Numbered from the stretch's first letter, positions 34,255-42,943 are shown. The stretch: 44,853 bases of DNA from an uncultured Armatimonadota bacterium (GCA_903904815.1 CAIVDU010000066.1:1-44853); one strand, 5' to 3'. Notes: a model not told the origin generated them from the letters alone. Made by a program: numbers and translations.

Positions 34255-34260
34255 TACCCT
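34255..34260 (+). promoter_or_regulatory. -10-like box before ACT_3-GNAT gene
   Basis: TACCCT (TAnnnT form) ends seven bases before the ATG at 34268; no Shine-Dalgarno fits, so a leaderless transcript is likely. No clear -35 box is visible. Confidence 0.4.
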
Positions 34261-34267
34261 GCATTGA

Positions 34268-35101
34268 ATGCTACAAGAGGGTGAAACCGACCTCGATCGT
34301 CTCCTGCGCAACCTGTCTCCCCAACTGGCAGGAGAGTGGGCATTTATCGTGGTTTCGGATGCGACCGAGCTCGACTCCATTCCAACATTGATGACGTTTC
34401 AGGAGTCGGAAGGTCTCACCGCCATCGTTCCTTTCGAACATGCGCAGGGAAAGGATGTCCGGTTTGTGGGGACGCGCATCGATTTGCAGGTGCATAGCAG
34501 TCTCCAGGCAGTCGGCCTGACGGCGGCCGTCTCGGGGGCCCTGTCAGAGCGGCAAATTCCGGCAAATGTCGTCGCGGCGGCTTACCACGATTACATCTTC
34601 GTGCCGACCGCCATGGCGAGCATCGCTCTCGAAGCGCTGAATGACCTGACAAGTCCGGTGCGCATCCGCCGTGCCAAGCCATGCGACCTGGATCGTTTGG
34701 CTCCCCTTCTCGATGCGTACCGAGTCTTCTATCGACAAGCGAGCGATCTTGCGGGAGCTCGCCAGTGCCTTGAGGCTCGGTTCCATCTTGGCGATTCGGT
34801 CATTTTTCTGGCAGAGGTTGAAGGAGAAGCGGTTGGTTTCGCCCAGCTCTTCCCCGCCTTCAGCTCCGTCGCAATGCGACGAGTTTGGAACTTGAACGAC
34901 CTTTTTGTTTCGCCGACGGCTCGCAAACTCGGGGTTGGTACGAAGCTGCTTCGAACATCCCAAGAGTTCGCGAGATCCGATGGCGCCGTTCGGCTACTGC
35001 TCACCACGGCAGTGGACAATTTCACCGCGCAAGGCGTTTACGAGGCGGCTGGTTGGAAGCGAAACGACCAGTTTTACTCTTACAAATTCGACTTGGCCTG
35101 A
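34268..35101 (+). CDS. ACT_3 domain fused to GNAT acetyltransferase
   Basis: A 277-residue two-domain protein. Residues 1-125 match the ACT_3 family (TLMTFQESEGLTAIVP, IDLQVHSSLQAVGLTAAVSG, ALSERQIPANVVAAAYHDYI, FVPTAMASIALEAL), a small-molecule-sensing fold often binding amino acids. Residues 130-277 are a GNAT N-acetyltransferase: RIRRAKPCDLDRLAPLLDAY at the start and the acetyl-CoA site in NDLFVSPTARKLGVGTKLL. These two domains are usually separate neighbouring genes; here they form one chain, suggesting that an amino-acid ligand controls acetylation. The substrate is unknown. The 3' end overlaps the convergent RidA gene by 22 bases. Confidence 0.82.
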   Translation: MLQEGETDLDRLLRNLSPQLAGEWAFIVVSDATELDSIPTLMTFQESEGLTAIVPFEHAQGKDVRFVGTRIDLQVHSSLQAVGLTAAVSGALSERQIPANVVAAAYHDYIFVPTAMASIALEALNDLTSPVRIRRAKPCDLDRLAPLLDAYRVFYRQASDLAGARQCLEARFHLGDSVIFLAEVEGEAVGFAQLFPAFSSVAMRRVWNLNDLFVSPTARKLGVGTKLLRTSQEFARSDGAVRLLLTTAVDNFTAQGVYEAAGWKRNDQFYSYKFDLA

Positions 35102-35481
35102 GCGCGGTAGGCAACGCAATCGATCTCCACTTTGCAGTCCACGACCATGCTGCACTGGACGCAGGCCCTGGCAGGGGGATTGGCACTGAAGTATTCACGG
35201 AACACCTTGTTGAACGCGGCGAAGTCGCGGGCGTCCTCAAGCCACACGCCGCATCGCACCACGTCGTCCGTCGTATAGCCCGCTTCTTCCAGAATGGCGA
35301 CCATATTTCTGATCGCTTGGTGGGCTTGGACGGTGACATTACCGGTGACCAGTTCGCCATCGATCATTGGCACCTGGCCCGAGACGTAAAGCCAGCCGTC
35401 AGCCTGGGCGGCTCGGGCAAACGGCATATTCTGCCCACCGGTTCCCTTCCCACCTTCGACGCCATATCGCTTGATTGACAT
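35080..35481 (-). CDS. RidA-family reactive imine deaminase
   Basis: A 133-residue member of the YjgF/YER057c/UK114 (RidA) family, which hydrolyses enamines and imines such as 2-aminoacrylate released by PLP-dependent dehydratases. Motifs: GWLYVSGQVPMIDGELV, AHQAIRNMVAILEEAGYTTD, then DVVRCGVWLEDARDFAAFNK, NPPARACVQC with the substrate-binding Arg, and CKVEIDCVAYR with the active-site Glu. The ATG at 35481 fits the family; an in-frame TTG at 35511 is less likely. It is the last of four minus-strand genes, 30 bases after the D-aminoacylase gene, and would detoxify imines made by the PLP enzyme encoded upstream. Its 3' end overlaps the convergent ACT_3-GNAT gene. Confidence 0.9.
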   Translation of the reverse strand: MSIKRYGVEGGKGTGGQNMPFARAAQADGWLYVSGQVPMIDGELVTGNVTVQAHQAIRNMVAILEEAGYTTDDVVRCGVWLEDARDFAAFNKVFREYFSANPPARACVQCSMVVDCKVEIDCVAYRAQAKSNL

Positions 35482-35511
35482 GGGCTGAATATAGCTGTTT
35501 CTGGTTCTCAA

Positions 35512-36954
35512 TTACGGAAGACCCCGTCGAATGAATCGGCCCGCTCGAGCCTCTGTGGCCTGCCCCTCGGAGAAAGACAGCAGTCCATGCACCCAAACCT
35601 TGAGGATTCCCTGGGAGGGTTGGGTGGGATCTTCAAAGGTGGCCCGATCGGCAACAGTGTCGGGATCAAAGAGGACGAGATCCGCACGATAACCCTCTCG
35701 AATCAGTCCCCGATTTGCGAGCCTAAATCGGGTCGCGGGAAGACCGGTCATCTTGTGAACCGCCGTGGTAAGGGGGAAAAGTGCCTGCTCCCTACAGTAC
35801 CGACCGAGCACTCTCGGGAATGTGCCCCAAAGCCGTGGATGGGGTCGAGGATCGCGAGGCAGCCCATCGGAGCCGATCATGGTGGCGGGGTGAGCCAGGA
35901 AGACCTTCATGTCGTCTTCGCTGATGCTGTGATAGATGGCGCCCGCCGGACGAAGTCTCTGGGCGGCCTCCAGCAGGGGAAGTCCCCAAAGGTCTGCGAT
36001 TTCTTGGAGGTCATTGCCGGCAACCTCGGGGTGCGGCTCGGACCAAGTGATCTGGATTCGAACCCTCGGATCGACTTGTCGGAGGTCCAGCGTGCTTGAT
36101 CCCGCCGAATAGGGATAACAGTCGCAGCTCACGTCACTTCGTTCCCTCTCTTTGTCGAGCGACGCGACGACCTCGGAACTTCGCCCCCAGGTGTCCAGCC
36201 CGGCGCACTTTAAGTGGGAGATGAGAACGGGGCTATTTGCGTGGCGGCCGATTCGGAACGCCTCCTCCATCGCATCGAGAATCGCATGCCCCTCCGTGCG
36301 CATGTGGGTGGTGTAGATGCCCCCCGCCTCGAATAGCGGCTCCGCCAAGCGCATGACTTCCTCGGTGGACGCGTCGTAGGCGGACAAGTAGGCAAGTCCG
36401 GTGCTAAGTCCAAGCGCTCCTGCGTCCAAAGCGGCCGCCAGTTGGGAGCGCATGGCGTCGATTTCGCGGGCATTAGCGGTTCTGTCCAATCGATCTAGGT
36501 GATTGTTTCGCAGGGCGGTGTGTCCGACCAGAGCCGCAACATTGACCGTCGTCCGGGCATCGTTAATCGCGTCCGCGTACTCAGCAAAGGATTTGAATCT
36601 GAACTCCTCAGGGTTACCGAGTAGGTTCATCGGATCGGGAAGCGTGCCGCTCAGAGTTACCGGAGCCGCGCTGATGCCGCAGTTCCCCACGATGACGGTG
36701 GTGACACCCTGAGACAGCTTCGGCAGCATTTGGGGCGAAGCCAAAGCGTACAGGTCGTCGTGGGTGTGCGTGTCGATGAATCCCGGGCTGAGGACCTTCC
36801 CTTCCCCATCAACGACTTCGTGAACTGTGAAGCCAGTGGTGTCTCCGTAGCTGACAATCCTTCCGTTCTCGACCGCGACAGCCCCTTGGAACGGCGCCGC
36901 CCCGGAGCCGTCTACGATGGTTACGTTTTGGATCAGGAGGTCGCAGGAAGACAT
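35512..36954 (-). CDS. D-aminoacylase / N-acyl-D-amino-acid deacylase
   Basis: A 480-residue zinc amidohydrolase that releases D-amino acids from N-acyl-D-amino acids. Motifs in order: LIQNVTIVDGSGAAPFQGAV at the start, the metal site GFIDTHTHDD (His63, His65), VGNCGIS with Cys92, the metal-bridging Cys of D-aminoacylases, HMRTEG, ISHLKCAG, and MIGSDGLPRDPRPHPRLWGT with the catalytic Asp. The C-terminus returns to the small beta domain (GLIREGYRADLVLFDPDTVA). It is cytoplasmic and of normal length. It is third of the D-amino-acid operon, 16 bases after Ppx/GppA and just before RidA. A D-glutamate-type subgroup cannot be told apart by eye. Confidence 0.9.
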   Translation of the reverse strand: MSSCDLLIQNVTIVDGSGAAPFQGAVAVENGRIVSYGDTTGFTVHEVVDGEGKVLSPGFIDTHTHDDLYALASPQMLPKLSQGVTTVIVGNCGISAAPVTLSGTLPDPMNLLGNPEEFRFKSFAEYADAINDARTTVNVAALVGHTALRNNHLDRLDRTANAREIDAMRSQLAAALDAGALGLSTGLAYLSAYDASTEEVMRLAEPLFEAGGIYTTHMRTEGHAILDAMEEAFRIGRHANSPVLISHLKCAGLDTWGRSSEVVASLDKERERSDVSCDCYPYSAGSSTLDLRQVDPRVRIQITWSEPHPEVAGNDLQEIADLWGLPLLEAAQRLRPAGAIYHSISEDDMKVFLAHPATMIGSDGLPRDPRPHPRLWGTFPRVLGRYCREQALFPLTTAVHKMTGLPATRFRLANRGLIREGYRADLVLFDPDTVADRATFEDPTQPSQGILKVWVHGLLSFSEGQATEARAGRFIRRGLP

Positions 36955-36970
36955 GTGCGTGTCGGGCCGA

Positions 36971-37900
36971 TCAACCCTCTAGAAGAGCATGACGCCAACC
37001 ACGGACGCTGACTCGGCAATGATCGGCGGAGAGGGCGTGGAGGAATCTTTCGAGAATGAGAGCACCGATGTGGATGGTCTTTTCACGGCCAGGCTCCATG
37101 CCAGGAATGGCTCGCCGTTCGGCGTCGGTCATCGGCATCATCCAGCCGACGGCTTTGCTGACTTCTTCGTACTCGAGTCGAGCCCCGTGTACGATCTCGG
37201 GCTGCCAGTGAGTCAATCGCTCGCGGATGCTGACGAGGTTGGTGCCCGTCGCGCCGAGCACGACGACCTCGCCCCCTTCTTCCGGTCGCCAGGTATGGCC
37301 GATTGTGTCGTCGATGGCGGCGAGAGCTTGGAGGATCTCCAATGGCTGAGTGGACTCATCGATCAAATACTCGCCCTTCAATCCAAGGGTGCCCACTGGA
37401 TAGCTCTTGCGGAACCGGGTGACCCAGCCTTTCGAACTGCGATCGGCGGTGACTAGCTCGGTGCTCTGTCCTCCCGGATCGACGATCGAGATTCGGTGAA
37501 ATTCGGCAAAGGTGGGATCATCGGCGACCGCGCGGAACCCCAACTCGGCTTCGTCCTCGCCGGAAAGCACCATCACGGGAGTTCCTTGGGCCTTTGCGCG
37601 GGCGAGAAAGTCAGGGGTGTTTTTCGCGATCCGGGCGGCCATGGTGGCAGCGGCTACGATGGTGTCCGCTCCCAGCTCATTCGCTTTGGCGAACATTTCC
37701 TTGAGGGCCTCAAGGGTATGAGTCATTCCCGGCTCGCCGAGAAGACCGGTTTCTTTGGTTCCGGCGCCCAAGGCAGTAACTGAAGTGGATTCGTGAATTT
37801 GATTCCAACTATCGCCTTGGGTCTCTTCGACCACGAGCAGAACTGAATTGGAACCTACGTCGATGACGGCCTTACGCACCCCAGGAGGGTACCTGTCCAC
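36971..37900 (-). CDS. Ppx/GppA phosphatase family protein
   Basis: A 309-residue protein of the exopolyphosphatase/guanosine-pentaphosphate phosphohydrolase family. The ASKHA-fold phosphate motifs are visible: KAVIDVGSNSVLLVVEE, LSGEDEAELGFRAV, SIVDPGGQSTELVTA and VVVLGATGTNL. Its length of about 300 residues is that of the short, single-module Ppx subgroup without C-terminal helical domains. The GTG at 37900 is used; an in-frame GTG at 37879 would start right at VRKAVIDVG and is equally possible. It lies 15 bases after the PLP-enzyme gene and 16 before D-aminoacylase, an unusual place for a (p)ppGpp/polyphosphate enzyme, so it may give a starvation link to D-amino-acid use. Confidence 0.87.
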   Translation of the reverse strand: MDRYPPGVRKAVIDVGSNSVLLVVEETQGDSWNQIHESTSVTALGAGTKETGLLGEPGMTHTLEALKEMFAKANELGADTIVAAATMAARIAKNTPDFLARAKAQGTPVMVLSGEDEAELGFRAVADDPTFAEFHRISIVDPGGQSTELVTADRSSKGWVTRFRKSYPVGTLGLKGEYLIDESTQPLEILQALAAIDDTIGHTWRPEEGGEVVVLGATGTNLVSIRERLTHWQPEIVHGARLEYEEVSKAVGWMMPMTDAERRAIPGMEPGREKTIHIGALILERFLHALSADHCRVSVRGWRHALLEG

Positions 37901-37915
37901 CCACCGCCCCAGGGA

Positions 37916-39166
37916 CTAGAAGTACGTCTCGACAAGCTCGACCACCGTAAATTCTCGGTCGACCACCGCGACGTATCGCCACTTATCGAACGTGAGGCAG
38001 GGGTGGGAGATGTTGAACGCGATCATGTCCCCGATGTGCAGATCGTCGCCGGGCTGGATCGAGAGATAGGCATGTTGATCCATCATTTTCGTGACCGCCC
38101 AATGGGCGGGGGCATCGTTCGGCGCCTTCGTGCCGGGGCGAAACTGGAGGGTTGGGATGGGCAAGCCTGAGTCGAAAGATGCGTCGCGTTTCCCGAAGCC
38201 GACAATGGCGTATCCAGGTTCCGGAATCGATTGCACATACGCCCAAATATGTAGGCTCGGTAGAAGCCCCTCGCCGAGTGATCTTACGACTTCGCTGCTT
38301 TTGAGCATTCGGGATTGGGGGCCGGAGTAACTTCCGCAGTCGTGAGTCAGATAGCAACCGGGTCTCAGAATGACTTCGAATTCGACATCGACTGCGGCCG
38401 CCGAAAAGACCTCCGCGACGACGTCGAACCATGCCGAGCCAGCTCCGGATAGGAGTAAGGGGGTTCTCTGGACTGCGCCCTTTGCGACCAGTTGTTTGGC
38501 GGCCTCGATCGCTGATCGCAGAAAGGTCCGCACCTCCGTCTCTTCCTTGAAGATCCCCTCGAACAGTTCCACGCCGATGATGAAAACAGAATTCGAGAAC
38601 TCTTTCTGGGCTTGGACTATCGCGTCGATTTGATTGAGGGAGCGGATCCCGGCGCGCCCACCGTCTGCCCCGACTTCGACGAATACGGAGATCGATTGTC
38701 CTCGCTCGCCAAAGAATTCACCCATGAGTCGGACGTGATCGGGGTGATCGATAAGGCAGAAGAACTCCAGTTCGGGGTCCTTCAGCATATCTGAGACGAT
38801 CTGTAGGTTCTGGTGACCGACCAGTTGGTTGGCAAGAAGGATGCGCATTATCCCGTGTTTATGAGCGACTCGCGCCTGCTGGGCAGTGGCCAAAGTGATC
38901 CCCCAAGCGCCCGCTTCGATCTGACGTCGAAACAGCGCGGGCGCCATCGTGGTCTTGCCGTGTGGACAGAGCTTCGCGCCGTAGGCTTCCACGAACCTTC
39001 TCATCCAATCGAGGTTGTGCTCGATTCGGTCTTGGTATAGAACGGCGGAAGGCAGGCTCAACTCTTCCCGTAACAGGTTCCAGCCTAAGGTCGGAACGTC
39101 TTCTATCTGGATAGGTTCGTTGAATGCACCGAGTCCCTTGTTGAGCGATGAGACGGGGTGCGACAT
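37916..39166 (-). CDS. PLP enzyme, D-serine dehydratase/D-threonine aldolase type
   Basis: A 416-residue fold-type III PLP enzyme with an alanine-racemase-like N-terminal barrel and a DSD1-like C-terminal domain. The PLP Lys is Lys71 in LCPHGKTTMAP. Other blocks are SVFVEVGADGGRAGIRS, LSGAGSAWFDV, LRPGCYLTHDCGSY, and the zinc-binding C-terminus NISHPCLTFDKWR. These place it with D-serine dehydratases, D-threonine aldolases and related D-amino-acid deaminases; the exact substrate cannot be told. It is the first gene of the operon that also holds Ppx/GppA, D-aminoacylase and RidA, and its imine product would feed RidA. A good promoter with a TACACT box eight bases before the ATG suggests a leaderless transcript. 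Confidence 0.88.
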   Translation of the reverse strand: MSHPVSSLNKGLGAFNEPIQIEDVPTLGWNLLREELSLPSAVLYQDRIEHNLDWMRRFVEAYGAKLCPHGKTTMAPALFRRQIEAGAWGITLATAQQARVAHKHGIMRILLANQLVGHQNLQIVSDMLKDPELEFFCLIDHPDHVRLMGEFFGERGQSISVFVEVGADGGRAGIRSLNQIDAIVQAQKEFSNSVFIIGVELFEGIFKEETEVRTFLRSAIEAAKQLVAKGAVQRTPLLLSGAGSAWFDVVAEVFSAAAVDVEFEVILRPGCYLTHDCGSYSGPQSRMLKSSEVVRSLGEGLLPSLHIWAYVQSIPEPGYAIVGFGKRDASFDSGLPIPTLQFRPGTKAPNDAPAHWAVTKMMDQHAYLSIQPGDDLHIGDMIAFNISHPCLTFDKWRYVAVVDREFTVVELVETYF

Positions 39167-39174
39167 TTGGAGTT

Positions 39175-39202
39175 AGTGTAGCTCTGACCTGGGTTGTCAC
39201 AA
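39175..39202 (-). promoter_or_regulatory. Promoter of the D-amino-acid operon
   Basis: On the minus strand TTGTGA (complement of 39197-39202) and TACACT (complement of 39175-39180) are 16 bases apart. The -10 box ends eight bases before the ATG at 39166, so transcription should start at or next to the start codon. Confidence 0.55.
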
Positions 39203-39241
39203 ACATCCCGGGATAGAGCCAGCGGCTCGTCTTCAAGTAGC

Positions 39242-39312
39242 CATGGGTTCCTGCCCATGCCCCTTGGTGGCCAACTCTGCGAGATCCGGAATCCGCAGGC
39301 AGGAACCTGCGG
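39242..39312. repeat. Paired hairpins, REP-like, in intergenic 39203-39621
   Basis: CATGGG/CCCATG (39242-39259) and CCGCAGG/CCTGCGG (39293-39312) form two perfect short hairpins whose loops share the word caggaa or its inverse ttcctg. Similar text around GGTGGCC and GGCCACC flanks them, so they look like a mirrored REP-type unit. No gene is seen between the operon promoter and serC (about 420 bases). Confidence 0.4.
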
Positions 39313-39621
39313 CCACCCTGGGTGGGGACCTGGCCGCAACTCTAGGGTTCTGGCGGCGATAACGCGTTCAGCTTGGTCCACGTGCTCCCGGCGGTGGAGC
39401 TCAGTCGGCGATTGGGGAGGGAACGCAGGGACGACTCGACGATAGCGCGGGACGAAAGGTGTGGCACCGGTTTCGGGACACTCGCTTCCCGAGACCCACA
39501 ATTGAACCTACGTTTTCTGAAGCACTTCCACGTGCGTCAAGCCGCACTGCTTTAAGCGCGGTCGAGCCCGCGCACTCCCATAAGGGTTTCCAGTCTTACG
39601 AGTAGCCGGTGCAAGCCCGCG

Positions 39622-40734
39622 TTAGCCATTCTTCGCCGCAAAGGCTGACATGAAATCGGCCAGGGCTTTGGCGCCTTCTAAGGGGAAGGCGTTGTAGAGG
39701 CTGGCGCGGATGCCGCCTACCGATCGGTGACCTTTCAGCCCGTCGAGGCCTTCGGCTTCGGCTTGTTTTACGAACGCATTGGTGAGGTCGTCGTTTGCCA
39801 GCGTGAAGGTGACGTTCATCAAAGAGCGGGCGCGGCAAGCGGCGTGGCCTTTGTAGAAGCCGTTCGACGCGTCGATGGCGCTATATACGACTCCCGCCTT
39901 CTCCTGATTGCGCGCAAACGCGCCTTCGACGCCGCCGGTGGCATGCAAGTGCTTGTAGACCAGGCCGCTCACGTAGATGCTCCAGCAGGGCGGGGTGTTG
40001 TACATCGACCCGTTCTCCGCCTGAAGACGGTAATCCAGCATCGGATGAAGATTCTGAGGGATCTTCGCCAAGAGATCGTCTCGGATAATCACGACCGTGA
40101 GTCCGGCTGGGCCCATGTTCTTCTGAGCGCCGGCATAAACGATGCCGTAGTTCTCGATCTTCACCGGTCGAGACAGGATGTCCGACGACATGTCGCACAC
40201 GAGTGGAGCCGCGCTAACCGGGTCGGCAGGATATTCGACTCCTTGGATCGTCTCGTTCGAAGTGAAGTGGACGTAGGACGCATTAGGATTGAGGCTCAGT
40301 TCCTCAAAGGGCTTGATGTCCCGGTAGTTGTCGGCCTTGCCGTCGAAAACGACGTTCACCTTGCCTTCCAATTTCGCCGACTCCACTGCCTTCTTTCCCC
40401 ATGCGCCCGTCACGACATAGTCAGCCTCCGAACCTTCTCCCAAGAAAGCGATGGGAACGATGCTGAACTGTAGACTGGCGCCGCCTTGAAGAAAGAGGAC
40501 CTTGTACGACGAGGGGATCGAGAGCAACGAGCGGAGGTCGGTTTCCGCCTCGCCGAGGATCGCCTCGAAGGGGGCCGAGCGATGGCTCATTTCCATCACG
40601 CTCGTGCCGGATCCCCGGAAGTTGAGAAGTTCGTCTCTCGCCTGTTCCAGCGCGGAGACCGGGAGCGTGCTCGGTCCGGCGGAAAAGTTAAACAAGCGAT
40701 CGTAGGGCTGGGCCATAGGGCGATTATGTGTCAT
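39622..40734 (-). CDS. serC: Phosphoserine aminotransferase
   Basis: A 370-residue class V aminotransferase converting 3-phosphohydroxypyruvate to phosphoserine in serine synthesis. The ATG at 40734 has a GAGG site seven bases upstream; the next ATG (40716) lacks one, and longer starts run into the tgt gene. Family motifs: FNFSAGPSTLP at the start, VMEMSHRSAPFE, LFLQGGASLQFS, YVHFTSNETIQGVEY, CDMSSDILSRPV and YAGAQKNMGPAGLTVVIIR with the PLP Lys205, ending GHRSVGGIRASLYNAFPLEG. All are intact. It is divergent from tgt, with 64 bases between the starts. No serA or serB is in the window. Confidence 0.95.
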   Translation of the reverse strand: MTHNRPMAQPYDRLFNFSAGPSTLPVSALEQARDELLNFRGSGTSVMEMSHRSAPFEAILGEAETDLRSLLSIPSSYKVLFLQGGASLQFSIVPIAFLGEGSEADYVVTGAWGKKAVESAKLEGKVNVVFDGKADNYRDIKPFEELSLNPNASYVHFTSNETIQGVEYPADPVSAAPLVCDMSSDILSRPVKIENYGIVYAGAQKNMGPAGLTVVIIRDDLLAKIPQNLHPMLDYRLQAENGSMYNTPPCWSIYVSGLVYKHLHATGGVEGAFARNQEKAGVVYSAIDASNGFYKGHAACRARSLMNVTFTLANDDLTNAFVKQAEAEGLDGLKGHRSVGGIRASLYNAFPLEGAKALADFMSAFAAKNG

Positions 40735-40798
40735 CGAAGCCTCAGGGTCGGCGCAAGTTTTCGTGTGAACCGGCATTCGTGAGTCGAAAGGCCACACA

Positions 40799-41902
40799 AT
40801 GGGCAACATGATTCGTTATGAGCTCCTCGGCGTCTGTCCACACACAAAGGCGAGACGCGGAAGGCTCCATACCCCTCATGGCACGGTGGAGACTCCATTC
40901 TTCATGCCGGTGGGTACACAGGGCAGCGTGAAGACAGTCGGGTTCGATGACCTCGAAGCGCTCGGCTTCGAACAGATTCTCGCGAACACCTACCACCTGT
41001 CTCTTCGACCCGGTTCAGACCTAGTCGAGCGGTTTGGCGGCCTTCATGAATTCACATCTTGGAACCGCGGGATCCTGACCGACAGCGGCGGTTACCAAGT
41101 GATGAGCCTGTCCGCTTCTCGAAAGATTGATGACAGCGGCGTGACCTTCAAGTCACACCTCGATGGCTCGCTCCACTTTCTTTCGCCGGAGCGATCGATC
41201 GAGATCCAGGGGCAGTTGGGCGTGGATATCAGCATGGCTCTCGATGAGTGCCCGCCGTATCCGTGCTCTCGCGAAGAGGCCGCCCGAGCCATGGAACGAA
41301 CCCACGCATGGGCGCCGAGAAATCTGGCTGCGCGACGAGAGGAGCAAGCAGTGTTCGGAATCGTACAGGGTGGAGTCCACGAGGACCTTCGCAAAGAATC
41401 AGCCGAAGCGATCGCTTCCCATCCATTCGATGGCTACGCCATTGGCGGCGTGAGCGTAGGCGAGCCGACCGAGATGCAGTATCCAGTAGTGGCTCATACC
41501 GCTCCGCTGTTGCCGAAAGACAAGGCCAGGTATCTCATGGGGGTCGGGCACCCAAAGGACATCATTCACGCGGTCGCTTCTGGCATCGACATGTTCGATT
41601 GCGTGCTTCCGACCCGAATGGCAAGGCATCACGCGGTGTACACCCTCAAGGGCAGAATCAACTCCATGAACGCCAAGTTCGCGGAGCAGAGTCAACCCTG
41701 GGATGAGGACTCGGTGTTTCCGGCGCTGGAGCGGTATTCCCCGGCTTACATCCGCCACCTATTCAAGGCAGGCGAACCACTCGGTCCCCGCTTAGCGACC
41801 CTTCACAACCTCGCGTTTTATGCCCGGTTGATGGAGGAGATTCGGTCCGCCATCACGGGGGGCACCTGGCCAGATCTGGTCGAGCGGTACAAGCTGGCTT
41901 AG
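40799..41902 (+). CDS. tgt: tRNA-guanine transglycosylase lacking zinc cysteines
   Basis: A 367-residue bacterial tRNA-guanine(34) transglycosylase, exchanging guanine for preQ1 in queuosine synthesis. An AAAGG site lies upstream of the ATG. Catalytic residues are kept: Asp95 in ILTDSGGYQVMSL, ALDECPPY, GGVSVGEP for base recognition, and the nucleophile Asp267 in MFDCVLPTRMARH. The zinc site is not: the usual CxCxxC, expected at about 305-310, reads DEDSVFPALERYSPAY, with Ser, Phe and Leu in place of the three Cys, although the fourth ligand His336 (TLHN) and the flanking RHLFKAGEPLGPRL are well conserved. The fold may be stabilised without metal. It is monocistronic. Confidence 0.9.
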   Translation: MGNMIRYELLGVCPHTKARRGRLHTPHGTVETPFFMPVGTQGSVKTVGFDDLEALGFEQILANTYHLSLRPGSDLVERFGGLHEFTSWNRGILTDSGGYQVMSLSASRKIDDSGVTFKSHLDGSLHFLSPERSIEIQGQLGVDISMALDECPPYPCSREEAARAMERTHAWAPRNLAARREEQAVFGIVQGGVHEDLRKESAEAIASHPFDGYAIGGVSVGEPTEMQYPVVAHTAPLLPKDKARYLMGVGHPKDIIHAVASGIDMFDCVLPTRMARHHAVYTLKGRINSMNAKFAEQSQPWDEDSVFPALERYSPAYIRHLFKAGEPLGPRLATLHNLAFYARLMEEIRSAITGGTWPDLVERYKLA

Positions 41903-41911
41903 ACTCGGGCT

Positions 41912-42898
41912 CTACTTGACGAGCGTGGGCACCACTTCGGGTTGCGGATCGACGTCGGTCGCGATCATCACTCCGTCGGAATCCCCTTTGTCTTCGTGAG
42001 TTTGGCCGGGTTGAACCGGCGCACCAACGTAGATTTTCAGCTTCGGATAGGCGTCGGTGTGTCCGTCCTGAAGGTGGATGATCACGGTACCGTCAAGTTC
42101 AGTGACGGGTTGGTCGGAGTCGTTCCTCCACTTCACGAGCAACGTGGGCGTCTTGCGTTGGTCCGCTCCGACGACTCGGATGACGCGAGTCGACAAGACG
42201 GTGATCTTGGCGTTCTGGGTTTCCTCCTGGGGATTGTCGGGCGGGTTGTTCGCGGGAGGAGGTGGGGGCTGATTCTGGCCGGGCGCCGTGCCGCCACCAG
42301 CGGGTGCGCTCTGCGATCCTCCATGGCTCAGCCCGCTGAGGGCTCCGGTGATCGCGCCGAACCCAAACATCAGCAGGGCGCCAAGGCAGAACAGCACGGC
42401 AAGGGCGATCAAGATGGGGATCAGGTACTTCATGAGCGCGGGAAGGCACCCACTCAGGTCGTTAAGGAGGTTTCCAAAAGGATCGCAACCCGGAGCGTCC
42501 GAGCCCATTCGGCTGGGGGGAGCGAAGCCGGGCGTCTGGGTAGCCCGCTCCGCACTACTCATTTCCGGCTTTTTCGGGGAGGGCTGCATGGCCGCTGGAG
42601 CCGCTTCGGGGGATTCGAACAACAGCCCCACTTCCCCGAGATCGATGTGATCGCCGTTTTTGAGGAGCGTTGGGCCGGAGATCGAGAGACCGTTCACACG
42701 AACACCATTCGCGCTCCCAAGGTCCTCGATGACAAATGCGGCGCCTTGCGGGATGATGCGGGCATGCCGACGACTGACAGAGGAAGAGTTGAGCACCAGG
42801 CTATTACCCACCTCTCTACCGAGGGTCGTCTCGGTTGGAGATAGGTTGATGCTCAACCCTATCGCGGGGCCCCTCAGGCCGATGAGTCGTGGCTGCAT
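41912..42898 (-). CDS. FHA-domain membrane protein
   Basis: A 328-residue protein with an N-terminal forkhead-associated domain that binds phosphothreonine peptides. FHA signatures: TLGREVGNSLVL (26-37), SSVSRRHARI (39-48) and LGSANGVRVNG (60-70). A Pro-rich linker leads to one transmembrane helix (about 157-182, LIPILIALAVLFCLGALLMF), then a Pro/Gly/Gln linker and a C-terminal beta domain (KITVLSTRVIRVVGADQRKT, then PTLLVKWRNDSDQPVTELDG) likely outside the membrane. The FHA part would face the cytoplasm and report on a Ser/Thr kinase, none of which is seen in the window. Its end lies nine bases from the convergent tgt end. Confidence 0.85.
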   Translation of the reverse strand: MQPRLIGLRGPAIGLSINLSPTETTLGREVGNSLVLNSSSVSRRHARIIPQGAAFVIEDLGSANGVRVNGLSISGPTLLKNGDHIDLGEVGLLFESPEAAPAAMQPSPKKPEMSSAERATQTPGFAPPSRMGSDAPGCDPFGNLLNDLSGCLPALMKYLIPILIALAVLFCLGALLMFGFGAITGALSGLSHGGSQSAPAGGGTAPGQNQPPPPPANNPPDNPQEETQNAKITVLSTRVIRVVGADQRKTPTLLVKWRNDSDQPVTELDGTVIIHLQDGHTDAYPKLKIYVGAPVQPGQTHEDKGDSDGVMIATDVDPQPEVVPTLVK

Positions 42899-42943
42899 GC
42901 CGGTGGTATTACGGATCTGGACCGCAATCAGTTGCGCATCCCT

